A stretch of 59,911 nucleotides of DNA from Acidobacteriota bacterium (GTDB taxonomy: Bacteria > Acidobacteriota > Vicinamibacteria > Vicinamibacterales > SCN-69-37), in the NCBI GenBank assembly GCA_020853395.1, contig JADYYY010000018.1:1-59911 (forward strand), read 5' to 3'. The position numbers were made by a program, and so were the translations under genes. The notes below the pieces were generated by a model. That model searched no databases, was not told the DNA's origin, and saw nothing but the letters and a program-made list of their open reading frames with translations. Below, one piece after another: positions 1 to 7,460 of this stretch; within the stretch, counting starts at the first letter, position 1, and each line of letters starts with the position of its first letter.

Positions 1-525
1 GGCGACGCCGCGGCGCGGCTCGGGGACGAGCCGCTCGCCTCGCCCGACGACACGTGGACGCAGGACGGCGACGCGTGGACGACCACGGCGCCGGAGGCCG
101 GCACGCTGCACGTCCTGCGGTGGACGCGGCCGGTCGAACTTACGCCGGGCGACGACGCGCGGCTCACGTTCCAGTCGCAGCTCTCGGCGATCGACGCCCG
201 GGCGCACGTGCAGGTCAGCTTCGACGGCGAGACCTGGATGACGCTGGCGCTCGTCGGCGTCAGCGACGCCTGGCAGGACGTGGAGGTGGACCTGTCCGCG
301 TTCCGCGGCCTCGTCGTTCACGTCCGGTTCGCGTTCGAAGGCGCGACGACGGCCACCGACTCGTGGCGGCTGCGGGACGTGCGCGTCGAGATCGAGCCCA
401 GCGCTGCCGTATTCGGCGGCGGACCGTCCCGGCCTGGCGCGCGAGCGTGGGGGCCGCTCGAGGCGATCGGCGCGACCACGAGACGGCGAGCGGGCCGGCG
501 AAATCGACGGCGTCAGAGGCCGTGA
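1..525 (+). CDS. C-terminal part of a secreted protein with a MAM/jelly-roll-like beta domain (5' end outside window)
   Basis: The frame is open from the first base to a TGA at 523-525, giving 174 residues with no start, so the gene begins upstream. Readable beta-strand text such as VQVSFDGETWMTLALVG and VDLSAFRGLVVHVRF, with the later WRLRDVRVEI, resembles the repeated jelly-roll modules found at the C-termini of secreted metallopeptidases of the immune-inhibitor-A type. In those proteins such modules follow a catalytic domain, which would lie outside the window, so the enzyme activity cannot be stated. The last ~35 residues are Arg/Gly-rich and look non-conserved; the true end may have been altered. 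Family is suggested, not proven. Confidence 0.6.
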   Translation, partial: GDAAARLGDEPLASPDDTWTQDGDAWTTTAPEAGTLHVLRWTRPVELTPGDDARLTFQSQLSAIDARAHVQVSFDGETWMTLALVGVSDAWQDVEVDLSAFRGLVVHVRFAFEGATTATDSWRLRDVRVEIEPSAAVFGGGPSRPGARAWGPLEAIGATTRRRAGRRNRRRQRP

Positions 526-561
526 CACGCGCAGATGGCGGCGACGAAACGGCGCGATCTC

Positions 562-915
562 ATGAAGCTCGAGCACCTGATTACCCCCAAGCAGACGGCA
601 GTTTCTTGAAACGATCGGCAAGTATCCGGCCCTTGCAGGCATCGGGGTGGTTGCGCAGGCCTGTCGCGGCAAGCACGCTACGGAGCCCACGCCCGTCACC
701 CAGACCATCACCGTCACGACCACGGCCGAGGAGTTCTTCACCCGACGGCCGCTCGCCGGGCTCGGTTTCACCCTCGATTTCGGCACCAACACGTACGGCA
801 CCAAGACCGACGCCGACGGCAACGCCACGCTCCAGGTTGGCATCGCGGGATCGGCCTCGTGCACGCCCAAGTACTGGAAACCATCCTGTGGAGCTGAGGA
901 ACAAGACCCTGTTGT
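562..915 (+). pseudogene. Broken small gene with a frameshift near 600
   Basis: An ATG at 562 opens MKLEHLITPKQTA and meets a stop at 607. The other plus frame continues the apparent protein from 602 (FLETIGKYPALAGIGVV), followed by TITVTTTAEEFF and LGFTLDFGTNTYGTKTDADG, which reads like a small beta-sandwich. A single frame change near 598-602 would join them. After about 900 the frame runs into the antisense of the next gene, so the original end is lost. I do not recognise the family. The rest of 526-954 shows no further gene. Confidence 0.35.
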
Positions 916-954
916 GAGACGGCTTCGACGCCGCCGGCGCTCACCGCCGATCGC

Positions 955-2385
955 TCACACGGCCCGCATCCGCAACGCCGCGAGCGCAGGAGCCCACGCG
1001 TCGGGCGCGCGCGACACGCCCAGGAGCGGGTCCAGCGGCAGCAGCCAGCCGGCGTTGCCGTCGGGCGCGACGGCCAGGGCCGACGCCACCAGCCGGGCGG
1101 CACCGGGCGAGTCGCCCTCGGCCACGAGCCGCACCGCACGCGCCATCGCAACGTCCACGTCGGCCGCCGCGGCGGCCGGCACCTCGTACCGCTCGCCTCG
1201 CTCGATCAGCATCACCCCGGCCTGCGCCATGGCATGCCCCGGCACGCGCGCAACCGCCTCGGCGAACGCCGACCGCGCACGCGGGTGGTCGCCCTGCCGC
1301 AGGTGGACGGCGCCCACGGCGTACCACGCGTTCGCGCAGCACTCACGCGAGTACAGATGCCCGCGCGCCTCCTCCGCGAGCTCCCGCTCCAGCCACCCCA
1401 GGGCCCGCTCGTCGTCTCCGCGCGCCAGGCACAGCAGCCCCTCGAGCCAGTAGAGCGCCACCGCCGAGAAGCGTGACGCGCCGGCGATCGAGGCCGCCGC
1501 CAGGCCGGCCTCGATCTCGCGGCCGGCCTCCGCGAAGAGGTGCCGGGCGACGTAGACCGTGGCCGCGAGGCCGTGCGCGAGCGCCAGGCCCGGCATCAGC
1601 GCCAGCGTGCGCCGCGCCGCGCGGAGCCGGCGCTCGCCCCAACTGCCGGCCGAGAGCCGCAGCGTGTGGCGCCAGTTGTCGGGCTCGAGCCGCACGCTCC
1701 GCTCGAGCGCCACCAGGGCCTCGGCCCGCTCGCTGGTGCGCTCGAGGACGAACCCGAGCGTGGCCCAGGCTTCGCCGTAGTCGGGATCGAGACGGCACGC
1801 CTCGCGCGCGTGGCCGGCCGCGTGCCCGAGCGCGTCCCGATCGGGCGAGGCCTCCGCACGCGTGGTCTCGAACTGGAGCACGCAGACGTTCGCCAGCGCC
1901 ACGCGCAGCGTCGCATCGTCGGGGTGCGACGCCAGCGCCCGTTCGAGCGCCGAGCGGGCGGACGGCAGCTTGTGGCGGTCGAGCGATTCGATGGCGGCGC
2001 GGCCTTCGACGAGAGCCCGCCACGGCGCGACGAGCTCCCGGAGCACGGCATCGGACGCGCGCGTGGTCACGCGCGTGACCGGCGCGACGAACCGGTACCC
2101 GCGGCGCGGGACGGTCTCGATGTAGCGGTGCGGCTGGGTCGCGTCGAGCAGGCGCCGGAGCTGCGAGATGGCCTGCTCGAGGTTGTTGTCGCCGACGATC
2201 ACGTCCGGCCAGGCCGCTTGGATGAGCGGATCCTTGCCGAGCGTCTCGCCGGCGCGGCTGACGAGGGCGTGGAGCAGGATGAACGGCCGCGGCGCGATCG
2301 GCACGTCCGCGCCGTCGCGCGTCAGGCGCTTCGCGCGTGGGTCGAGCAGGAACGGACCGAACCCGAACCCGCCGGCAGCCGGCAC
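955..2385 (-). CDS. Winged-helix (CadC/OmpR-type) DNA-binding protein with TPR-rich C-terminus
   Basis: 476 residues from a GTG start. Residues ~8-103 form an OmpR/PhoB-type winged helix ending in the hallmark IETVPRRGYRFVAPV (89-103). There is no receiver domain. From ~150 to the end the protein is alpha-helical with repeated Ala/Leu-rich segments typical of TPR repeats (for example ALANVCVLQFE, YGEAWATLGFVLER). The closest architecture is the CadC-like transcription regulators with TPR domains that are numerous in Acidobacteriota; these are thought to sense by protein contact. No transmembrane segment is evident, so it is probably cytoplasmic. A TAGAAT box ends 6 bases before the GTG, which supports this start and a leaderless message. 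Target genes are unknown. Confidence 0.85.
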   Translation of the reverse strand: MPAAGGFGFGPFLLDPRAKRLTRDGADVPIAPRPFILLHALVSRAGETLGKDPLIQAAWPDVIVGDNNLEQAISQLRRLLDATQPHRYIETVPRRGYRFVAPVTRVTTRASDAVLRELVAPWRALVEGRAAIESLDRHKLPSARSALERALASHPDDATLRVALANVCVLQFETTRAEASPDRDALGHAAGHAREACRLDPDYGEAWATLGFVLERTSERAEALVALERSVRLEPDNWRHTLRLSAGSWGERRLRAARRTLALMPGLALAHGLAATVYVARHLFAEAGREIEAGLAAASIAGASRFSAVALYWLEGLLCLARGDDERALGWLERELAEEARGHLYSRECCANAWYAVGAVHLRQGDHPRARSAFAEAVARVPGHAMAQAGVMLIERGERYEVPAAAAADVDVAMARAVRLVAEGDSPGAARLVASALAVAPDGNAGWLLPLDPLLGVSRAPDAWAPALAALRMRAV

Positions 2386-2391
2386 GGCGGC

Positions 2392-2397
2392 ATTCTA
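2392..2397 (-). promoter_or_regulatory. -10-like TAGAAT box of the winged-helix/TPR gene
   Basis: On the minus strand TAGAAT lies 6 bases before the GTG start at 2385. Transcription from it would begin at or next to the start codon, giving a leaderless message. The same arrangement recurs in this window (3130-3135, 13191-13196, 14765-14770, 26005-26010, 38040-38045). Confidence 0.5.
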
Positions 2398-2413
2398 CGG
2401 CACCCGGCGCGTG

Positions 2414-2827
2414 CTACTTCACCGCCATCGGAATGGCGGTGCCGTTGGGCCGCCTCCAGATCGTGCGGAATTCCCGATCGTAGGTCCACACCGCGATGCC
2501 GGCGTGGTGCTCCGAGAGGACGGCGATCGCGGCGTCGGCCCAGTCGGGCTCGTGGTCGCCGTACTTCGCGAGCCAGTCCAGCACCTCCGCCCACGTGATC
2601 TCGTCGCTGAGCGTCTCGACGGAAACCACGCCGAACTCCGCGAGGAAGGCCTGCAGCCGCCGGCGCTGGGCCGGGTGCGCGAGGTGAAAAGAGGCCTCGA
2701 CGAGCACGGCCTCGGAGGTGCAGAGCCCGCCCCGGCTCAGCCGTTCGAGGTGGGTTGTCGCGCGTGCATGCCAGGAGTCGCGCGGATCGCAGAGCGCGAC
2801 GAGCGGCGTCGTGTCGATGAGGGTCAT
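2414..2827 (-). CDS. vapC: PIN-domain ribonuclease, VapC-type toxin
   Basis: 137 residues spanning the whole PIN fold. The first acidic residue sits in MTLIDTTPLVAL (D5), a conserved glutamate in SEAVLVEASFHL, and the acidic pair in EPDWADAAIAVLSEH, with a later YDREF. PIN toxins of this type are Mg2+-dependent endoribonucleases that cut tRNA or rRNA and are neutralised by the antitoxin encoded upstream. The start overlaps the stop of the ribbon-helix-helix gene by 4 bases (ATGA), the usual coupling of vapBC pairs. Assignment to the PIN family is secure; the RNA target is unknown. Confidence 0.85.
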   Translation of the reverse strand: MTLIDTTPLVALCDPRDSWHARATTHLERLSRGGLCTSEAVLVEASFHLAHPAQRRRLQAFLAEFGVVSVETLSDEITWAEVLDWLAKYGDHEPDWADAAIAVLSEHHAGIAVWTYDREFRTIWRRPNGTAIPMAVK

Positions 2828-3123
2828 CCGCGGCGCTTGCCGCGCCCCCGATCGAGGGTGCGCGCGATGGCCTCGCGAGCCTGCCGCCGGTCGTGCACGT
2901 CGTACTCCCTCGCCGGCAGCCCGGGCGGATCCGGATGACGTGCGAGGAGCCGCGCCAACCTGCCACGCACGTCGTCGGCCACCGGCGGGCCGGTCAGCTC
3001 CTCGTACCGAAGGTCGATCGCGTCACGAACGAGGTCCGACAACGCGATGCCGCGGGTGCGGAGCCGGGCGGCCTTGCGCAGCCGGCCCTGATCCAGACGG
3101 ACGTTCACCAGCCGGGAACCCAT
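2824..3123 (-). CDS. vapB: Ribbon-helix-helix antitoxin paired with the PIN toxin
   Basis: 99 residues. The N-terminal MGSRLVNVRLDQGRLRKA strand, then a helix-turn-helix ending DLVRDAIDLRYEEL, is the CopG/MetJ-type ribbon-helix-helix. The charged C-terminal half would wrap the toxin. I chose the ATG at 3123 rather than an in-frame ATG six codons upstream because a TATCTT box ends 6 bases before it, matching the leaderless pattern seen elsewhere here. The protein is expected to repress its own promoter by binding DNA as a dimer or with the toxin. Confidence 0.75.
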   Translation of the reverse strand: MGSRLVNVRLDQGRLRKAARLRTRGIALSDLVRDAIDLRYEELTGPPVADDVRGRLARLLARHPDPPGLPAREYDVHDRRQAREAIARTLDRGRGKRRG

Positions 3124-3129
3124 GGTGTA

Positions 3130-3135
3130 AAGATA
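3130..3135 (-). promoter_or_regulatory. -10-like TATCTT box of the vapBC operon
   Basis: TATCTT on the minus strand is separated by 6 bases from the ATG at 3123. It sits in a short AT-rich patch (3128-3147), conspicuous in this GC-rich region. It would give a leaderless vapB message and is the likely site of autoregulation. Confidence 0.4.
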
Positions 3136-3198
3136 GCACATATTTACGCCGCCCAGACACGGCCGCCTCCGCGCGCGGCATCGAAGCCGGATACGTCA

Positions 3199-3233
3199 CC
3201 GGCGGGCCCTGCCCCGATGGCAGGACCCGCCGG
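3199..3233 (-). terminator. Long GC hairpin downstream of the 3249-4016 gene
   Basis: CCGGCGGGCCCTGCC (3199-3213) pairs with GGCAGGACCCGCCGG (3219-3233) around a 5-base loop with one internal mismatch. It lies just after the stop codon of the minus-strand gene at 3249. There is no T-tract, so it may act as an RNA 3'-end stabiliser or a non-canonical terminator. Confidence 0.5.
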
Positions 3234-3248
3234 CGTGTGGTGAGGCGG

Positions 3249-4016
3249 TCACGACGCCTTCGGCAGCGTCGCGTCGTTCTTGGGCGGCGCGGGCGGCACG
3301 GGCGGCACGGGCGGCGCGTCGTTCTTGGGCGGCGTGGGCGGCGCTGGCGGCGCTGCTGTCGTGTCCGTCGCCACCGGGTCGCCCTGGCTTCTGGTCTTCG
3401 GGGTGACCCGGCGGCTGCGCTTCCACGCCGCCAGCCGCACGGGATCGTGCTCCAGGACGTTGACGACGAGGACGTCGAGCGTGCGGACGGCGTCGAGGGC
3501 GTGCGTCATGGCGTTCCTGATCCCCTCCTGCGCCGTGGCGCGGCCGTCTTTGTCCTTGCGCCGGCCGTCGATCGCCCGCTGGAGACGATCGATCAGCACC
3601 GGCAGCTCGGTGAAGACGTTCACGGCCACGCCCAGGTGCTGGAGCAGCTCCTGCACCTGTTCCGCCTTCTTGACGAACTGCCGCGCCGCCGCCACGAGGG
3701 CGTCGTCGGCCTGGCGCACCGGCAGGGCGAACGCCAGGTCCGCGTCGGGCGACGTCTTCTTCGCCAGGCGCGCGGTCCGCGCGATGGTCTTCAGGCGGCT
3801 GACGATGGCGTCGCGCAGCTCCGCCCTCGTCTTCTTGTCTGCCGCCTCGGCGATGGCCGTGCCGGTGGTGATGGCATCGACCTCGCCCACCGCGGCGGTC
3901 AGCGCCGCGAACGCCTTGCCGGCCGGCGATGCGTCCGGGAACCACGCGCGGTGCATCACGCCGAAATCCCGGACCTTCAGGAACATCTCGTATCGTTGCT
4001 TCACGTTGCGAGTCAT
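3249..4016 (-). CDS. Uncharacterised helical protein with proline-rich tail
   Basis: 255 residues from an ATG preceded by a strong AAGGAGG ribosome site seven bases away; the frame stays open further upstream but that part is low-complexity. MTRNVKQRYEMFLKVRDFG starts a mostly alpha-helical body (about 1-210) with no signal peptide and no membrane segment. The tail is a low-complexity PPxPP region in which PPKNDA occurs twice, encoded by GGCGGC-rich tandem repeats. I do not recognise a named family; the helical body suggests a bundle protein. It is single, flanked by a vapBC locus and a decayed stretch, so the context gives no pathway. Confidence 0.7.
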   Translation of the reverse strand: MTRNVKQRYEMFLKVRDFGVMHRAWFPDASPAGKAFAALTAAVGEVDAITTGTAIAEAADKKTRAELRDAIVSRLKTIARTARLAKKTSPDADLAFALPVRQADDALVAAARQFVKKAEQVQELLQHLGVAVNVFTELPVLIDRLQRAIDGRRKDKDGRATAQEGIRNAMTHALDAVRTLDVLVVNVLEHDPVRLAAWKRSRRVTPKTRSQGDPVATDTTAAPPAPPTPPKNDAPPVPPVPPAPPKNDATLPKAS

Positions 4017-4290
4017 GGTGTTGCCTCCTTGGGCGCCATGGTCGCGCCGCTCGCGCCGGAAGTCCTGAAGGTTTCCCTGAATTACTCTGAAATCGCGTCC
4101 GCGGCGGCAGCTCACCGCGGATCGCTCGCCGCTCACCGTCGATCGTTCGGTGCTCACCGCCCTGCGCTGGCGGCTGACGGCGGCGTGCGCGCCTTCAACC
4201 CGTGGATCTTTCGTCGTGAACCGTGCGGATCTGCCGCTGAACCACGCGGCGGGCAACCGGAACCGTGCCAACGCGGCGGCGACGCGCGCG

Positions 4291-4587
4291 TCATCGGGGA
4301 GTGAACGCCGGTTGGTGGCGGCACGATGCCGTGGATCGGCCCCACATCGAGGGCCGCGGCTCGCGTCGGCTCGAAGCCGGCGCGGACGAGCTCAACCTCG
4401 AGCCGCCCGACGGCCAACGCCGCCGCCGCACCCAGCCGGCCGATCGGACACCAACGCCACCAGCGCGATGCGCGGATCCAGCCGGATCGGCTCGGGCCGC
4501 GCGCAGAGGCAGGAGCAGCCCAACCGGGAGGTGCTGTCCGTTCTGGCTGACGTGCCGCTTCAACTGTTCGTCGAAGAGCAGCCGCAC
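4291..4587 (-). pseudogene. Relic of a DUF5615-like (PIN-like) toxin in a decayed stretch
   Basis: On the minus strand an ATG at 4587 gives MRLLFDEQLKRHVSQ, very like the start of DUF5615 proteins, a PIN-like family often found in toxin-antitoxin loci. The conserved text ends after about 20 residues and the rest is Arg/Pro/Ala noise; another minus frame (about 4417-4290) shows LEVELVRAGFEPTRAAALDVG, possibly from a different lost gene. No intact gene fits between 4017 and 4734. The piece 4081-4160 contains short CGCTCACCG direct repeats. Family call rests on a short match only. Confidence 0.35.
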
Positions 4588-4704
4588 GGCTCAGGCGGCC
4601 GGAACGCCTATTGTCTGATTCGACATATCAATCGAACCTGATGATCCCGCGCGACACGCATCCGCGGACGTTGGATTGCTCTCGCTCGAACATCGTGGCC
4701 CGTG

Positions 4705-4723
4705 TGCTAGCATACTGCTAGCA
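4705..4723 (+). promoter_or_regulatory. Paired palindromic operator TGCTAGCA-TAC-TGCTAGCA upstream of vapBC
   Basis: Two copies of the perfect 8-base palindrome TGCTAGCA (4705-4712 and 4716-4723) have centres 11 bases apart, about one helical turn. They end 11 bases before the antitoxin ATG at 4735, and the box TAGCAT/CATACT within could serve as the -10. Ribbon-helix-helix antitoxins typically bind such tandem half-sites cooperatively, so this is the probable autoregulatory operator. Confidence 0.65.
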
Positions 4724-4734
4724 GCGAGGTCTCC

Positions 4735-4962
4735 ATGCCGACAATCACGGTTCGCAATGTGCCCCTGAAGGTCGTGCAGTCGCTGAAAGCGCTCGCCAAG
4801 CGACACAACCGTTCCATGGAGCAGGAAGTGCGTGAGCTCCTCGAAGGCTACGTCGTCGAACGCCGCGCGGTGCTCGACCAGATCGAGGCAGGCTGGCAGG
4901 CGCAGACGCAACGGCCAACGGCGGCGGAGGTCGATAGGTGGATGGCCGTCGGCCGGCCGTGA
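4735..4962 (+). CDS. vapB: FitA/VapB-type ribbon-helix-helix antitoxin
   Basis: 75 residues. MPTITVRNVPLKVVQSLKAL followed by AKRHNRSMEQEVRELLEGYV is the FitA-like ribbon-helix-helix: a beta strand, a first helix, and the turn with the conserved RS-x-EQEVR second helix. The remaining ~30 residues form the toxin-binding tail ending DRWMAVGRP. It precedes a PIN gene with a GTGA overlap and follows a tandem palindromic operator, so it should neutralise the toxin and repress the operon. Confidence 0.85.
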   Translation: MPTITVRNVPLKVVQSLKALAKRHNRSMEQEVRELLEGYVVERRAVLDQIEAGWQAQTQRPTAAEVDRWMAVGRP

Positions 4963-5372
4963 AGGCCGTCATCGACACCAACGTCATTGCCTATCTGCTT
5001 CTCGGCACGGAGGCCTTCGTCGACGAGGCCCGCCTGTGTTTCGAGCACGTGGCGACGCCGCTCGCGCCCGCGCATTGGGAGGCCGAGCTCACGAACGTCC
5101 TGTGGATGGCGACACGCGCTGGGGTCCTGGCCCCGGGCGACGCCCCGGCGCGCCTTGGGCTCGCACGTCGGCTCGGCATCGAGTCGGTGGCCACGGCCAC
5201 CCTCCTCCAAGGCGCTCTGCTGCGATCGATTGACTCTGGGGTGACCGTGTACGACACGCTCTTCGTCGAGCTCGCCGCCCGCACTGCCAGCCCACTCGTC
5301 ACGTTCGACAAGACCGTGCTGAAGGCATTTCCGGAGCTCGCGTGTCGCCCTCGCGGACTGCGGCTTCGTTGA
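4959..5372 (+). CDS. vapC: PIN-domain ribonuclease, VapC/FitB-type toxin
   Basis: 137 residues from the GTG at 4959, which overlaps the antitoxin stop by GTGA; an in-frame ATG seven codons upstream lies inside the antitoxin gene and adds only MDGRRPA. VKAVIDTNVIAYLLL holds the first catalytic Asp, HWEAELTNVLW the conserved Glu, VYDTLFVELA and LVTFDKTVLKAFP the later acidic sites. The fold is complete and of usual length. Expected to be an Mg2+-dependent endoribonuclease held inactive by the upstream antitoxin. RNA target unknown. Confidence 0.85.
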   Translation: MKAVIDTNVIAYLLLGTEAFVDEARLCFEHVATPLAPAHWEAELTNVLWMATRAGVLAPGDAPARLGLARRLGIESVATATLLQGALLRSIDSGVTVYDTLFVELAARTASPLVTFDKTVLKAFPELACRPRGLRLR

Positions 5373-5550
5373 TTGTCGATTGACGAGGCGCTGGCAAGGC
5401 ACGACGCGTGCGCGGACGGAGCGCACCACGCCACGGCGTCGCGAGTGCCGCGACCGGAAATGGCCACGTGGGGTCGTTCGGCGGCAGGCACGCGTGTGAC
5501 GAGCGAGCCGCTCGATGGCGGCACGATGCCGTCATCACGTAATGAGCACG

Positions 5551-5650
5551 GCTCAGAGTGCGTTTCGAAACTCCCGCGGCGGGGGTGGCGCCGGACGGGG
5601 CCGCCCTGCGTGGCGCGCAGGCGACGCCCGTGATCACGCGCCTCGTGCCG
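5551..5650 (+). repeat. Left arm of a ~100-bp imperfect inverted repeat
   Basis: Reading 5551-5650 and the reverse complement of 7731-7829 gives a near match: GTGCGTTTC, ACTCCCGCGGCGGGGGT, GCGCCGGACGGGG and a long identical block GCGTGGCGCGCAGGCGACGC with CCGTGATCACGCG, with about ten substitutions and one 1-base gap. The arms face each other across 2.1 kb that contains the 6079-7460 module. No transposase is seen. The remainder of 5373-5798 shows no gene I can support. Confidence 0.8.
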
Positions 5651-5802
5651 AGATCGGCGCGTCCTTCGAGACGGCCGTCAGGGCCCTTCTGCGCACGCCT
5701 CCGCCTCCGCCGGGCCATCCGGCCACCAGGAAGCAGAAGCCAGCCCGGAAGGCTAGGAGACCGTCAAGAAGGGCGGCTACATCAAAGGGTTAGGTGAAGT
5801 GC

Positions 5803-5819
5803 CAGGGAGTCGAACCCCG
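5803..5819 (-). other. tRNA T-arm-like fragment (possible attachment-site remnant)
   Basis: On the minus strand CGGGG-TTCGACT-CCCTG forms a five-pair T stem (one G.T) around a standard seven-base T loop, followed by GCACTTCACC. No partner acceptor strand, D arm or anticodon arm is found within 90 bases on the 5' side (up to about 5895), so this is not a whole tRNA. Integrating elements often carry or leave such 3' tRNA pieces. It lies just inside the left inverted repeat. Confidence 0.35.
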
Positions 5820-5871
5820 CGCGTGTTGCATCGGCCATCAGCGGACCGCCTGTCGCGCCCCGTCATACCGG

Positions 5872-5890
5872 CCAGTCATGATGAGACTGG
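5872..5890 (+). other. Small stem-loop upstream of the 6079 gene
   Basis: CCAGTC (5872-5877) pairs with GACTGG (5885-5890) around a 7-base loop. It is in the 5' region of the large-partner/PIN module and could be an operator or RNA element; nothing else identifies it. No other element was found in 5820-6078. Confidence 0.25.
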
Positions 5891-6078
5891 TGGTGGACGT
5901 GCGAAGCGGTTAGGATTGCCGGTCCAGAGCAAGGCCCCGACTCTGTGCGTTGGCAGCGCACCGATCGGGAAGCAGGCCGTCAGTGATACCGAAGCAGGGG
6001 CGAGGACTACGCACTTTCAGGGTCGCGAACGATAAGCCGTTGGGCACGGCCTACCCCACGAGGGGTGGGAGGCCGCGT

Positions 6079-7065
6079 ATGGCGAACGCTCGCGCCGGGG
6101 AACGACGGCGACGGAGACACAAGGTGAACGTGAAGCGTCCCACGAAGGTACTCACGCTCCGCATCCACGGCCCACGGCCTGGGCGGATCGGCGTATCTGA
6201 ATTGATCGACATCGCAAAGCACGCACAGACCGCCATCAACCGTCAGGCGGCAGCGATTGAGGGCGAGACACAGACACTTCGGCCAGGGCCGCCGACCGGC
6301 AAGGTGAAAGTCGAGTGTGAACTCGAACTCGTGTCACTCGGCAAGGGGTCTACGGTGTTGGGCTTCGATTTGGCGCAGCCGCAACGTCAACTACCGGACG
6401 TGATGAGCATCAGCCGCGATGCCATCTCGAAGGTTGGCGAGGCCATCGAGAATGCTGCAGCCGGGCGAATCGGAGACACCGACGCAGGGGTGCTCGATAG
6501 CATCCGGAACCTCGGCCATGTCCTGAACGGCAAGGTGACATCAGTCGAGTGGGTTCCGGCGATGCGTCGTCGCTCGCGATCGACGTCACGGCCCAAGCAA
6601 CGCGCGCTGCTCACGAAAGACGTTCGGGATCGCATCGAGGCTCGGCTCGAGCCACCACGGGCCGCGCACGTCAGCAAGGACGGCGTCCTAGAGATGGCTG
6701 ACTTCAAGACCGACGATTACCGCTGCCGACTACGGCTCGCGCTCGAACCGGCTATCATCTGCACGTTCGCGCCGGAATTGGCGAAGAAGGTGCAGGACAA
6801 TCTCCGTCGCCCTGTCAGGCTAGAGGGGAACGCGACGATCAACGCCTACTCAAAACGAATTGAGACCCTAGACATCGTGGATGTCCATCCGATTGATCCG
6901 TTGACGATGGACGCTGGTAGCTTCTTCGCACACCCAACGTTCGAGCAATTGGCGCAGCAACAGGGCATCGAGCCGCTACGTGACGCCAGCGTGTTGGCTG
7001 GTGCCCTTCCAGATGACTTCGATGTTGACGCGATGGTCGAGGGTATCTATCGTCAACGCCACTAG
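6079..7065 (+). CDS. Uncharacterised large partner of a PIN toxin (candidate non-canonical antitoxin)
   Basis: 328 residues from the ATG at 6079, chosen because GGGAGG ends 6 bases upstream; the open frame extends further up but that part is not protein-like. After a basic N-terminus (RRRRRHK), residues 26-50 give a strand then helix (RIGVSELIDIAKHAQ), 80-97 a strand pair with GKGSTVLGFD, 101-155 helices, and 208-270 a beta-rich end with IICTFAPELAKKV and PVRLEGNATI. An acidic helix closes the protein. No named family recognised. It ends 8 bases before a PIN toxin gene, so it may be the antitoxin, although it is about four times the usual size. GC content is visibly lower than in the flanks, a sign of transfer. 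A distant relative seems to precede the PIN gene at 41159. Confidence 0.75.
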   Translation: MANARAGERRRRRHKVNVKRPTKVLTLRIHGPRPGRIGVSELIDIAKHAQTAINRQAAAIEGETQTLRPGPPTGKVKVECELELVSLGKGSTVLGFDLAQPQRQLPDVMSISRDAISKVGEAIENAAAGRIGDTDAGVLDSIRNLGHVLNGKVTSVEWVPAMRRRSRSTSRPKQRALLTKDVRDRIEARLEPPRAAHVSKDGVLEMADFKTDDYRCRLRLALEPAIICTFAPELAKKVQDNLRRPVRLEGNATINAYSKRIETLDIVDVHPIDPLTMDAGSFFAHPTFEQLAQQQGIEPLRDASVLAGALPDDFDVDAMVEGIYRQRH

Positions 7066-7073
7066 GATGGCCG

Positions 7074-7460
7074 ATGCCGGACGAGTCAGTGCTCCTCGAC
7101 ACGGACGTCTTTTCCTATCTGCTCAAAGGGAAGGGCGACAACGCCGACCGATATCGCAAACACGTCCACAACAAACGAGCCGCGGTGTCGTTCATCACGG
7201 TCGGAGAGTTGTTCTCCGGTCTCTACGAAGCTGGCGCGAATCCAGAGCGGTTCGAGGCCGTGCAGGCCAAGCTTCAGACAGTGGTCATAGTCCCGTACAA
7301 CATTGACATCTGCCGCGCCTATGGGCGACTCGTCTTGGAAAAGACGGCTACTCGCAGCGACCGGACTATGGGTGTCAATGACCGATGGATCGCGGCCTGC
7401 GCCATCCACCACGGCCTGACTCTCATCACGAACAACGCGAAGCATTACGAGTCGACCTGA
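7074..7460 (+). CDS. vapC: PIN-domain ribonuclease downstream of the large partner
   Basis: 128 residues. SVLLDTDVFSYLLKG holds the first Asp, FITVGELFSGLYEAG the conserved Glu, TMGVNDRWIAACAI the next acidic site, and LTLITNNAKHYES the final motif, where Asn replaces the more usual Asp as in many VapC proteins. It begins 8 bases after the large partner, so both are probably on one message. Likely an endoribonuclease toxin. The 3' end runs directly into a headless ribbon-helix-helix frame (7448-7663), which suggests a recombination joint here. Confidence 0.85.
   Translation: MPDESVLLDTDVFSYLLKGKGDNADRYRKHVHNKRAAVSFITVGELFSGLYEAGANPERFEAVQAKLQTVVIVPYNIDICRAYGRLVLEKTATRSDRTMGVNDRWIAACAIHHGLTLITNNAKHYEST

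Noticed and set aside
5795..5895. Complete tRNA gene
   Set aside because: Only the T arm folds; no acceptor, D or anticodon arms.
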